From CAZGTQ01 sp964528575 (lineage in GTDB: Bacteria; Planctomycetota; UBA1135; GCA-002686595), in NCBI GenBank assembly GCA_964528575.1, contig CAZGTQ010000366.1, forward strand, positions 1 to 13,997: 13,997 bases of DNA, in the 5' to 3' direction. Position numbers and translations under genes: made by a program. The notes beneath the pieces are model-generated. The model saw nothing but the letters and a program-made list of their open reading frames with translations. It made no database searches and was not told the origin of the DNA. Of this stretch, positions 5,777-12,037 are shown piece after piece (the first letter of the stretch is position 1; the number at the start of each line of letters is the position of its first letter).

Positions 5777-7644
5777 CGCTCGCGGCGCGCGGCCTCGGCC
5801 CGCCGGTGGCGCTCGTCGGTCGTGCGCGCGACGTCGCGGCGCACGACGAGCTCGCCGGTGCGCAGGTCGCGCAGCTCGAGGTCGACCGCGTCGCCGGGGG
5901 AGCGCGGGGCGTGGTCGGCGATCGCGTCGTAGAGCCACATGCCGGGCGCGATCGGGTGCAGGTCCGGCCGCGGCGGCGCCACGCGCGGCGAGCCCGGGAG
6001 GGGGCCGCCATACACGACCAGGATGCTCGGACTCGCCACGAGCGCGGACGCGGGAACGCCGTCGATCGACACGAGCTCGTACGTGGCGCCGTCGAGCGCG
6101 ACGAAGAGCTCGCCCGCCGCGCTCGTCCACAGCGCGTCGAACGGCCACTCGTTGCGGCCGTCGCGGATGCGCTGGCGGCCCTCGGAACCGAGCGGCACGT
6201 CCTCGAGACGCGACACGCGACCGGTGACGAGGTCGCGCACCGTGAGGTCGACGCTCCACACGCACCAGTCGCCCATCAGGTTGAGGACCTCGAGCAGGTC
6301 CTCGGAGAAGCGTTTGCGCCACGCCGGCCCGTCCTGCTGGCAGAAGCCGACGACGTAACCCGCCTGGAGATGGTCGATCGCGAGCAGCGCGTACCAGCGC
6401 CCGCCGAGCCGCACCTCCGGCTCGTCGCCGCGCCAGCGCAAGTCGTCGAACGGCGACTTCGTCGCATACCAGCCCCCGGTGATCCCCAGGGGCGACACGC
6501 CCTGCACGAGCGTGCGGTACGTCGACCAGAAGCCGACGACGAGCAGCGCGAGCACGAGGAACGTCGCGACCTTGTGGCGCAGGCAGAAGAGCCCGAATCG
6601 GTACGCGTAGCCGGGCGCGGTCGCGCGCACCGGCTCGCCGCGCAGGAAGCGCTCGACGTCGTCCGCCAGCTCCGCCGCCGACGCGTAGCGCCGGCCGGGC
6701 TCCTTCTCGAGCGCCTGCATCACGATCTTCGCGAGCCGCGGCCGCACGCGCACGCGGCTCGTCCGCCGCGGGCGCTGCTCGCAGATCACGCGCGCCGCCT
6801 GCGGGAGCGACGCCGAGCGCAGGTCGAACGGCAGCGTGTCGCAGAGCAGCTCGTACAGCACGACGCCGAGCGAATAGACGTCGCTGCGCGCGTCGACGTC
6901 CCGCGCGTCGCCCCGCACCTGCTCCGGGCTCATGTACGGCAGGGTGCCGAGCAGACCGATCGTCTCCGAGCGCGCCGTCGCGAGCGAGCCGTCCGCGTCC
7001 GTCACACGCGCGAGCCCGAAGTCGAGCACCTTCGGCCGCCCGTGCTCGTCGACGAGCACGTTCGACGGCTTGAGGTCGCGGTGCACGACGCCCTGCTCGT
7101 GCGCGTAGTGCACGGCGCGGCACACGCGCGCGAAGAGCGCGAGTCGCTCGCGCTGGCCCAGACGCCGGGTGCGCGCGTACGTCGTCAGCGGCGTGCCGCG
7201 CACGAGCTCCATCGCGAAGTACGCGAGGCCTTGCGGCGTGCGGCCGGCGTCGTGGATCGTCGCGACGTCCGGGTGGTCGAGCCGGGCGAGCGCGGCCACC
7301 TCGCGCTCGAACAGCCGCTCGCGGCGCGGATCGGGCGCGCCCGTCGTCCGCATCACCTTGAGCGCGACCCGGCGCCGCGGATTCGGTTGGAGCGCCTCGT
7401 AGACGAGCCCCATGCCGCCCTGGCCGAGCAGCCCGACGATCTCGTACGGGCCGACGCGCTCGGGATGCCGCGCCGGAGCCGACGCGGCCGTGACGCCGCC
7501 GATCGCGGCCCGCAGCGCCTCGACGCGCACGCGGTCGCCCGGGTGCGCGCGCAGGTGCTCGGCGAGCTCCGGCGCGTCGCGGTCGACCCAGCTCCAGAGC
7601 TGCTCGTCGTCGACCGCGGGCCGGTCCGGATCCGTTCGCTCCAT
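5773..7644 (-). CDS. membrane Ser/Thr protein kinase with tandem extracytoplasmic modules
   Basis: A 623-residue one-pass receptor-type kinase. A cytoplasmic N-terminal helical segment (1-60) precedes a complete Hanks-type kinase domain (about 66-335). The domain has a glycine loop GQGGMG (74-79), VALK with K96, helix-C E114, HRDLKPSN (188-195, catalytic D190), DFG (208-210), the activation segment to SPE (239-241) and the DVYSLG motif. One membrane segment lies at about 359-374 (ATFLVLALLVVGFWS). Beyond it are two copies of a module shared with the neighbouring S41 peptidase (about 396-495 and 500-612), which replace the PASTA or TPR sensors often seen. The ATG at 7642-7644 was preferred over an upstream TTG (7684-7686) that adds only 14 residues. 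The gene overlaps the sigma-factor gene by four bases. The likely role is to sense an envelope signal and phosphorylate the sigma factor or a partner; this is inference. Confidence 0.93.
   Translation of the reverse strand: MERTDPDRPAVDDEQLWSWVDRDAPELAEHLRAHPGDRVRVEALRAAIGGVTAASAPARHPERVGPYEIVGLLGQGGMGLVYEALQPNPRRRVALKVMRTTGAPDPRRERLFEREVAALARLDHPDVATIHDAGRTPQGLAYFAMELVRGTPLTTYARTRRLGQRERLALFARVCRAVHYAHEQGVVHRDLKPSNVLVDEHGRPKVLDFGLARVTDADGSLATARSETIGLLGTLPYMSPEQVRGDARDVDARSDVYSLGVVLYELLCDTLPFDLRSASLPQAARVICEQRPRRTSRVRVRPRLAKIVMQALEKEPGRRYASAAELADDVERFLRGEPVRATAPGYAYRFGLFCLRHKVATFLVLALLVVGFWSTYRTLVQGVSPLGITGGWYATKSPFDDLRWRGDEPEVRLGGRWYALLAIDHLQAGYVVGFCQQDGPAWRKRFSEDLLEVLNLMGDWCVWSVDLTVRDLVTGRVSRLEDVPLGSEGRQRIRDGRNEWPFDALWTSAAGELFVALDGATYELVSIDGVPASALVASPSILVVYGGPLPGSPRVAPPRPDLHPIAPGMWLYDAIADHAPRSPGDAVDLELRDLRTGELVVRRDVARTTDERHRRAEAARRER
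5809..6459 (-). other. two tandem WY-LL-ID modules in the kinase sensor region
   Basis: Copy 1 (kinase residues 396-495) contains SPF (397), RWYALLAID (416-424), KRFSEDLLEVLNLMG (444-458), VDLTVRDLVTG (465-475) and VPLGSEGRQ (483-491). Copy 2 (500-612) contains PFDAL (501), ATYELVSIDGVPA (520-532), VDLELRDLRTG (587-597) and a degenerate end. Its middle has diverged into a Pro-rich segment that lacks the KRF-EDL helix. Both copies lie on the far side of the membrane segment. Confidence 0.7.
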
Positions 7645-7766
7645 CCGATCCGAGCAGACACCAAGCGCCGTCTCGCGGCGGAACAAAAGTGGCGGAAAGC
7701 GCCCGCCGCCCGCCGCCCGCGGTTGTCCCTTGGACGACCACGCACCCGCTCCCCCGGAGGCTCTCG
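7645..7766. promoter_or_regulatory. divergent spacer between kinase and S41 peptidase genes
   Basis: The 122 bases must carry the promoters of both divergent operons. Visible features are a 5-bp hairpin in the kinase leader (7666-7680), a less GC-rich patch around GGAACAAAAG (7680-7689), and three head-to-tail copies of a heptamer GCCCGCC/G (7701-7721). A good Shine-Dalgarno GGAGG (7756-7760) lies six bases before the peptidase ATG. No convincing -35/-10 pair is visible on either strand. Confidence 0.5.
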
Positions 7767-9653
7767 ATGCGCACCGTCCTCGCCCGACTCGCTCCGACGC
7801 TCGTCCTCGCGCTCGCCGCCGCGCCCGCGGCCGCCCAGCACGCCAAGCTCTCGCCGTTCGTCGAGGTGCGCGTCGAGGACGACCAGGCCCGGGTGCGCCT
7901 CGCCGGCGAGCCCGAGGAAGCGTGGTACGAGCTCCTCTCGATCGACGGGCTCGCGGCCGACGAGATCCTCGCGCACTGCGAGCGGACGTACGGCGATCGC
8001 GCCGAGAAGCGCTTCGCCGAGGACCTCGTCGAGGTGCTCGCGGGGATGGGGCGCGCGTACGCCGAGGGCGCGGCGGTCGATCTCGTCCTCGCGGGCGCGG
8101 ACGGCGAGCGGGTCGAGCGCGCGGGCGTGCCGATGACCGCGGAGAACCGGCGCAGCGTGTGGGAGCGGCTCAGGGCGGAGCGGGCGGTCGTACGGCGCGT
8201 CGAGCGCGCGCACGCGAAGCGGCCGGAGCGGGCGTACGCGGCGCTCGCGGACGCGCTGGCGTGGGACGGGTGGTCGGGCGCGCCGCGCCTGACGCACGCC
8301 GGGGCGAGCGCCGATCTCGACCAGCTCGAGTGGCACGTCGAGCACGAGTACTCCTATCGCGATCTCGCCGGCGTCGACGTGCACGCGGCGTTCGACGCGG
8401 TGCGGCTGTCGATCGACGAGGACGGGATCGCGCGCCCCGCGTTCGCGCTGCAGGTCGCGAAGCTCCTCGCGTTGTTCGGCGACGGCCACGCGCGGTTGCG
8501 CGAGCCCGAGAGCGCGTACTTGCCGCCCGGCTGGCTGCCGTTCCTGCTCGACGACGCGCGCGGCGGCGTGGTCGCCTATCGCGCCGACCGCTCGGGCTTC
8601 GTCGACCCGCAGCGGCCCTTCGTCGTCGCGCTCGACGGTCTGCCGATCGAGCGCTGGCTCGAGGTCGCCGCGCGGCTCGCGCCGCAGGGCTCCGGCGTGC
8701 TCGTGCGCCGGCTCGCGCTGCGCAACCTGCGGCACCTCGCGTGGGCGCGCCTCGAGCTCGGCCGGCCGGCCGCGGGGGCGGTGCGCGTCGAGCTGCGCGA
8801 CGCGGACGGCGGTACCGCGGAGCACGAGCTCGCGCTCGGCTCGCGCAAGCCGATCTACGGGAGCTGGCCGCGGTCGCAGTCGCGCCGCATCGGCGCGGAC
8901 GTCGGGTACCTGCGCATCGCGGCGATGGACGACGAGGACGACTTCGTGCGCGGCCTCGTCGAGGCGCTCGAGTCGATGCGCGACACCGACGGCCTCGTGA
9001 TCGACGTGCGCGGCAACGGCGGCGGGAGCCGCACGCTGCTGCGCGAGCTCTTCCCGTACTTCCTCGGGCCCGACGAGCCGCCGCACGTCGCCAACGTCGC
9101 GGCGTACCGGCTGCGCGCGGGCGACGACGCGCACGAGCGCGAGGGCTTCCTCGGCAACCGCTTCCTGTTCCCCGGGCGCTCGCGCGCGTGGACGGACGCC
9201 GAGCGCGCGGCGATCGAGCGCGCCGAGCGGCGCTTCGAGCCCGACTGGGAGCTGCCCCGAGGCGACTTCAGCGCGTGGCATTGGATGGTCCTCGCGCGGC
9301 CCGACGACGCGCCCGAGCCGTACGCGGGCGAGGTCGTCGTGCTCCAGGACGGCGGCTGCTACAGCGCGACGGACGTGTTCCTGGGCGCGTTCGCGGGCCG
9401 TCCGCGCGTGACGCGGATGGGGACGACGAGCGGCGGCGGGAGCGGCCGCTCCGCGACCGTGCGGCTCGCGCACAGCGCGATCGAGCTCCAGCTCTCGACG
9501 ATGGCGTCGTTCCGGCCGACGGGCGAGCGTTACGACGGCCGCGGCGTCGCGCCCGACGTCGTCGTCGAGCCGCTGGCGAGCGACTTCGTCGGGACGAGCG
9601 ATACCGTTCTCGACAGCGTGCTCGACGCCGCGCTCGCGCGCCTGCGCCGCTGA
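7767..9653 (+). CDS. secreted S41-family (tail-specific/tricorn-like) serine peptidase
   Basis: A 628-residue exported peptidase. A signal peptide (1-23, LVLALAAAPAAAQ, AxA-type cleavage) is followed by a module shared with the kinase sensor (about 28-135). Next come a helical S41 N-terminal region (about 150-250), a PDZ-like segment (about 255-358, with VVALDGLPIE and VRVELRDADGG) and the catalytic domain (about 375-605). Signature elements are DGLVIDVRGNGGGS (408-421), the nucleophile region DGGCYSATDVF (528-538, S533) and GTTSGGGSG (552-560). The lysine of classical Ser-Lys CtpA enzymes is absent from this last loop. H241 in LFGDGHARL fits the catalytic histidine of the tricorn/IRBP branch. 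The ATG is fixed by GGAGG six bases upstream and by the signal peptide; an upstream GTG frame start would bury that peptide. It is the first gene of a five-gene run and is divergent from the kinase. Confidence 0.9.
   Translation: MRTVLARLAPTLVLALAAAPAAAQHAKLSPFVEVRVEDDQARVRLAGEPEEAWYELLSIDGLAADEILAHCERTYGDRAEKRFAEDLVEVLAGMGRAYAEGAAVDLVLAGADGERVERAGVPMTAENRRSVWERLRAERAVVRRVERAHAKRPERAYAALADALAWDGWSGAPRLTHAGASADLDQLEWHVEHEYSYRDLAGVDVHAAFDAVRLSIDEDGIARPAFALQVAKLLALFGDGHARLREPESAYLPPGWLPFLLDDARGGVVAYRADRSGFVDPQRPFVVALDGLPIERWLEVAARLAPQGSGVLVRRLALRNLRHLAWARLELGRPAAGAVRVELRDADGGTAEHELALGSRKPIYGSWPRSQSRRIGADVGYLRIAAMDDEDDFVRGLVEALESMRDTDGLVIDVRGNGGGSRTLLRELFPYFLGPDEPPHVANVAAYRLRAGDDAHEREGFLGNRFLFPGRSRAWTDAERAAIERAERRFEPDWELPRGDFSAWHWMVLARPDDAPEPYAGEVVVLQDGGCYSATDVFLGAFAGRPRVTRMGTTSGGGSGRSATVRLAHSAIELQLSTMASFRPTGERYDGRGVAPDVVVEPLASDFVGTSDTVLDSVLDAALARLRR
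7848..8171 (+). other. WY-LL-ID module in the S41 peptidase N-terminus
   Basis: Peptidase residues 28-135 contain SPF (29), EAWYELLSIDG (51-61), KRFAEDLVEVLAGMG (81-95), VDLVLAGADG (104-113) and VPMTAENRR (121-129). All are in the same order and nearly the same spacing as copy 1 of the kinase sensor region. The alternation of a short ID-G strand motif, a helix and a late DL-x-L strand resembles a degenerate PDZ-like fold, which is inference. Confidence 0.7.
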
Positions 9654-9689
9654 CGAGCATCGCTCGGCGCGCGCCGCTACGATGGGCGC

Positions 9690-11102
9690 ATGCCCCTCGT
9701 CCCGCGAGCGCCCGCGCTCCTCGTCCTCGCCGCGGCGGCCCTCCTCGCCGGCTGCGGCGAGCGCGAGCCTGCCGCGCGCAACCTGCTCTTCGTCTCGATC
9801 GACACGCTGCGCGCCGACGCGCTCGGCTCCTACGGCTCCGACCGCGGCGCGAGCCCGTTCCTCGACGAGCTGGCGCGCGAGGGCACGCGGTTCGCGCGCG
9901 CGTGGAGCAACTCGCCCAAGACCGCGCCGTCGCACATGACGATGCTCACGGGGCTGCCGCCGCGCGTGCACGGCGTCGGCAACCTCGACACCGCCGGCGC
10001 GGACCGGCTCGGACCCGACGCGCGGACGCTCGCCGAGATCCTGTCCGCGCGCGGCTGGGCCACCGCTGCGTTCACCGCCGGCGGCAACGTCAAGGCGGTG
10101 CTCGGATTCGACCGCGGCTTCGACGTCTACGATGACGATGGCGGCGCGTGGAGCACGGATGCGGACGAGATCCGCGCGTGGCTCGAGCAGCGCACGCCCG
10201 AGCAGCCGTGGTTCCTGTTCGCGCACACGTACGACGTCCACGACCCGTACCTGCCGCCGCCGCAGGTCGCGGAGCGGTTCACCGATCCCGCCTACGCCGG
10301 CGCCATCGTGGGCGACGCACTCGAGCTGCACCGCCTGATGCAGAGCGGCGAGAACCTCGCGCAGAAGGACGCCCGCCACCGCGCGTTGCTCATGAACTTC
10401 TGGCGGCGCGCGGACCTCGAGGACCCGGCGGACCTCGCGTACATGCACTCGCTCTACCTCGCGTGTCTCGCGCACTTGGACGCGCAGTTGCGCGAGCTGT
10501 TCGCGTGGATGGAGGAGCGCGGGCTGCTCGAGGACACGCTCGTCATCGTCACGAGCGACCACGGCGAGGAGTTCGGCGAGCACGGCCGCGTGCTCCACGA
10601 CCAGCTCTGGCGCGAGATCCTGCACGTGCCGCTGATCGTGCGCGCGCCGCGGGGCCTGGGCGCGGGCGTCGCGATCGACGCGGACGTGCGGCACGTCGAC
10701 CTCGTGCCGAGCGTGCTCGAGCTGCTCGACGTCGCGGACCCGGCGGGGGAGCGCACCGGCGAGAGCTGGGCGCCCTGGCTCGCCGACCCGGCGCGCGCCG
10801 CGCCGCGTCCGGCGTACTCCGAGCACCGCTCGCGGCGCGAGCTCCCGCTCGACCTGTGGACGCTGCGCGCGGACGGCTGGCTGCTGCACGAGGACCGCGA
10901 GCGGCGCACGCTCCACCGGCTCGCGGAGGATCCGCTCGAGCAGGCTCCGCTCGACGACCCCGCGCAGGAGCAGCGCATGCTCGACCAGCAGCGCCACCAC
11001 CTCGGCGCGCTGCAGCGGCTCGCCGAGCGCCTCGGCATCGGCGAGGGGATCGAGCTGTCCGCCGAGATGCGCGCCGAGCTGGAGGCGCTCGGTTACCTGT
11101 GA
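9690..11102 (+). CDS. sulfatase-fold lipoprotein (alkaline phosphatase superfamily)
   Basis: A 470-residue predicted lipoprotein. The signal peptide ends in lipobox LLAGC (18-22, lipidated C22). The alkaline-phosphatase-superfamily core begins at RNLLFVSIDTLRADALGSYG, with D38 as the first metal ligand. The nucleophile segment is KTAPSHMTMLTG (77-88), further metal ligands lie in TSDHGEEFGEHG (288-299), and a typical HVPLIVRAP follows. The Cys/Ser that becomes formylglycine in true sulfatases (C/S-x-P-x-R) is Thr78 here, and the Arg is His82. A thioester-free Thr nucleophile of this kind is seen in phosphodiesterases and phosphoethanolamine or glycerol-phosphate transferases of the superfamily. 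The substrate is therefore uncertain; sulfate ester hydrolysis by the usual mechanism is unlikely. The C-terminus ELEALGYL is typical of this clade. The gene begins 36 bases after the peptidase gene, with only a weak ribosome site, and overlaps the next gene by GTGA. Confidence 0.88.
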   Translation: MPLVPRAPALLVLAAAALLAGCGEREPAARNLLFVSIDTLRADALGSYGSDRGASPFLDELAREGTRFARAWSNSPKTAPSHMTMLTGLPPRVHGVGNLDTAGADRLGPDARTLAEILSARGWATAAFTAGGNVKAVLGFDRGFDVYDDDGGAWSTDADEIRAWLEQRTPEQPWFLFAHTYDVHDPYLPPPQVAERFTDPAYAGAIVGDALELHRLMQSGENLAQKDARHRALLMNFWRRADLEDPADLAYMHSLYLACLAHLDAQLRELFAWMEERGLLEDTLVIVTSDHGEEFGEHGRVLHDQLWREILHVPLIVRAPRGLGAGVAIDADVRHVDLVPSVLELLDVADPAGERTGESWAPWLADPARAAPRPAYSEHRSRRELPLDLWTLRADGWLLHEDRERRTLHRLAEDPLEQAPLDDPAQEQRMLDQQRHHLGALQRLAERLGIGEGIELSAEMRAELEALGYL

Positions 11103-11788
11103 CGCGCGCGCAGCGGCGCGGCGTCGGGCCGGCCGAGCGGCGCGAGGTCGCGCTCCTGGGCCTCGTGCTCGCGATCGGCGTGCCCGGGGCGCTGCCGCTC
11201 GGCGCGGCGGGCGTCGATCCGTACCTGTGCCTGGGCTGGCTCGCGTTCGTCGCGCCGGCGGCAGGCTTCGTCGCGGGCGCGCTCGGCCAGCGGGCCTGGC
11301 CGTGGGGCCTCGCGGCGCCGGCGACGTGGATGGCGCTCGTCGCGCTCGTCGACGTCGCGTCGCCGCGCGACCTGCCGTCCCCGCTGTGGGCGGCGCTCGC
11401 GTGGAGCGGGCTCTACGCGCTGGGTCTCGGCCTCGGCACGCGCGCGCAGGGCGCGCCGTGGCCGGGAGCGGGGATCCTGCTGCTCGCGAGCGCGCTGCTC
11501 GTCGGCCTGCCGGTGCGCGGCGGCCTGGGCGGCGCGAGCTGGGCGGAGCGCTCGCCCGCGCTCGGCGCCGCGCTGTTCGACCTCTCGCCCGCGACGCTGC
11601 TGTTCGAGTCCGCGGGCGTCGACTGGATGCGACACTCCGCCGTGTACGCGCCGGCCGGCACCGATTGGTTCGCCGGTCGGCAGCCGTACTCCGGCTCGCT
11701 TGCAGGGCCGGCCGTGTTCATGTTGGGATGCGCAGCCGCGCTGGCCGCGCGCCGCCGCGAGCGCGCAATCCCTGGCCCGGATGCTTGA
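11099..11788 (+). CDS. hypothetical multi-pass membrane protein
   Basis: A 229-residue protein starting at GTG (11099-11101), which overlaps the sulfatase-like stop as GTGA. GGAGG lies 13 bases upstream inside the preceding gene. About six hydrophobic segments are seen (roughly 17-36, 43-62, 69-85, 96-112, 124-138 and 202-217). Between the last two is a roughly 60-residue loop with a distinctive polar/aromatic stretch: ALFDLSPATLLFESAGVDWM (158-177), then RHS, and TDWFAGRQPYSGS (188-200). The N-terminus is basic (TRAQRR), as is the C-terminus after the last segment (ARRRER). I do not recognise the family. Its place between a surface lipoprotein and the NIL protein suggests an envelope role, such as a permease-like or assembly component. 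That is inference from context only. Confidence 0.75.
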   Translation: MTRAQRRGVGPAERREVALLGLVLAIGVPGALPLGAAGVDPYLCLGWLAFVAPAAGFVAGALGQRAWPWGLAAPATWMALVALVDVASPRDLPSPLWAALAWSGLYALGLGLGTRAQGAPWPGAGILLLASALLVGLPVRGGLGGASWAERSPALGAALFDLSPATLLFESAGVDWMRHSAVYAPAGTDWFAGRQPYSGSLAGPAVFMLGCAAALAARRRERAIPGPDA

Positions 11789-11791
11789 CCG

Positions 11792-12037
11792 ATGGCACTT
11801 CGCAAGTACTTCTGCACGTTCCCCCAGCACCTGATCAAGGAGCCGATCATCAGCCACACGCTGGGAGCGGAGTTCGACGTCGTGCCGAACATCCGCGCGG
11901 CGAGCATCACCGACCAGCTCGCGCTCGTCGCCGTCGAGATCGAGGGGGACGTCGCCCAGATCGAGCAGGCGGTCGAGTACCTGCGCGAGCGCGGCGTGAC
12001 GGTCGAGGAGCTGAAGGACGGAGAGTCGCCGATTTGA
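11792..12037 (+). CDS. stand-alone NIL-domain protein
   Basis: An 81-residue protein consisting of a single NIL domain (ferredoxin-like fold). It shows the family pattern: an initial strand RKYFCTFPQHLIKEPIISHT (4-23), the EFDVVPNIRAASITDQ segment that gives the domain its name, LALVAVEIEG, and a helix VAQIEQAVEYLRERGVTVEEL. NIL domains occur at the C-terminus of the methionine ABC transporter ATPase MetN and fused to ferredoxins linked to sulfur amino acid metabolism. They act as small ligand-binding or regulatory domains. No Cys4 ferredoxin motif or ATPase is attached here. It starts at an ATG three bases after the membrane-protein stop with no clear Shine-Dalgarno site, so coupling is likely. 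Its TGA overlaps the TTG start of the next gene. It probably acts in the cytosol, unlike its exported neighbours. Confidence 0.88.
   Translation: MALRKYFCTFPQHLIKEPIISHTLGAEFDVVPNIRAASITDQLALVAVEIEGDVAQIEQAVEYLRERGVTVEELKDGESPI

Noticed and set aside
5043..6011. An in-frame N-terminal extension joining the dehydrogenase to upstream minus-strand sequence (693 residues in total)
   Set aside because: The extension is antisense-like Arg/Pro-rich sequence overlapping the sigma and kinase genes. The ATG at 5042 has a strong AGGAG, and family length fits about 350-370 residues.
7680..7705. GGAAC in the divergent spacer as an ECF -35 element for autoregulation
   Set aside because: GGAAC resembles many ECF -35 boxes, but no matching -10 element is visible at the expected distance. 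A five-base match in one spacer is weak evidence.
7353..11000. A 1215-residue open frame on the minus strand across the peptidase and sulfatase-like genes
   Set aside because: It is antisense to two well-supported genes. Its translation is a low-complexity Arg/Ala/Val/Glu mix without recognisable domains, as expected from GC-rich codon bias.
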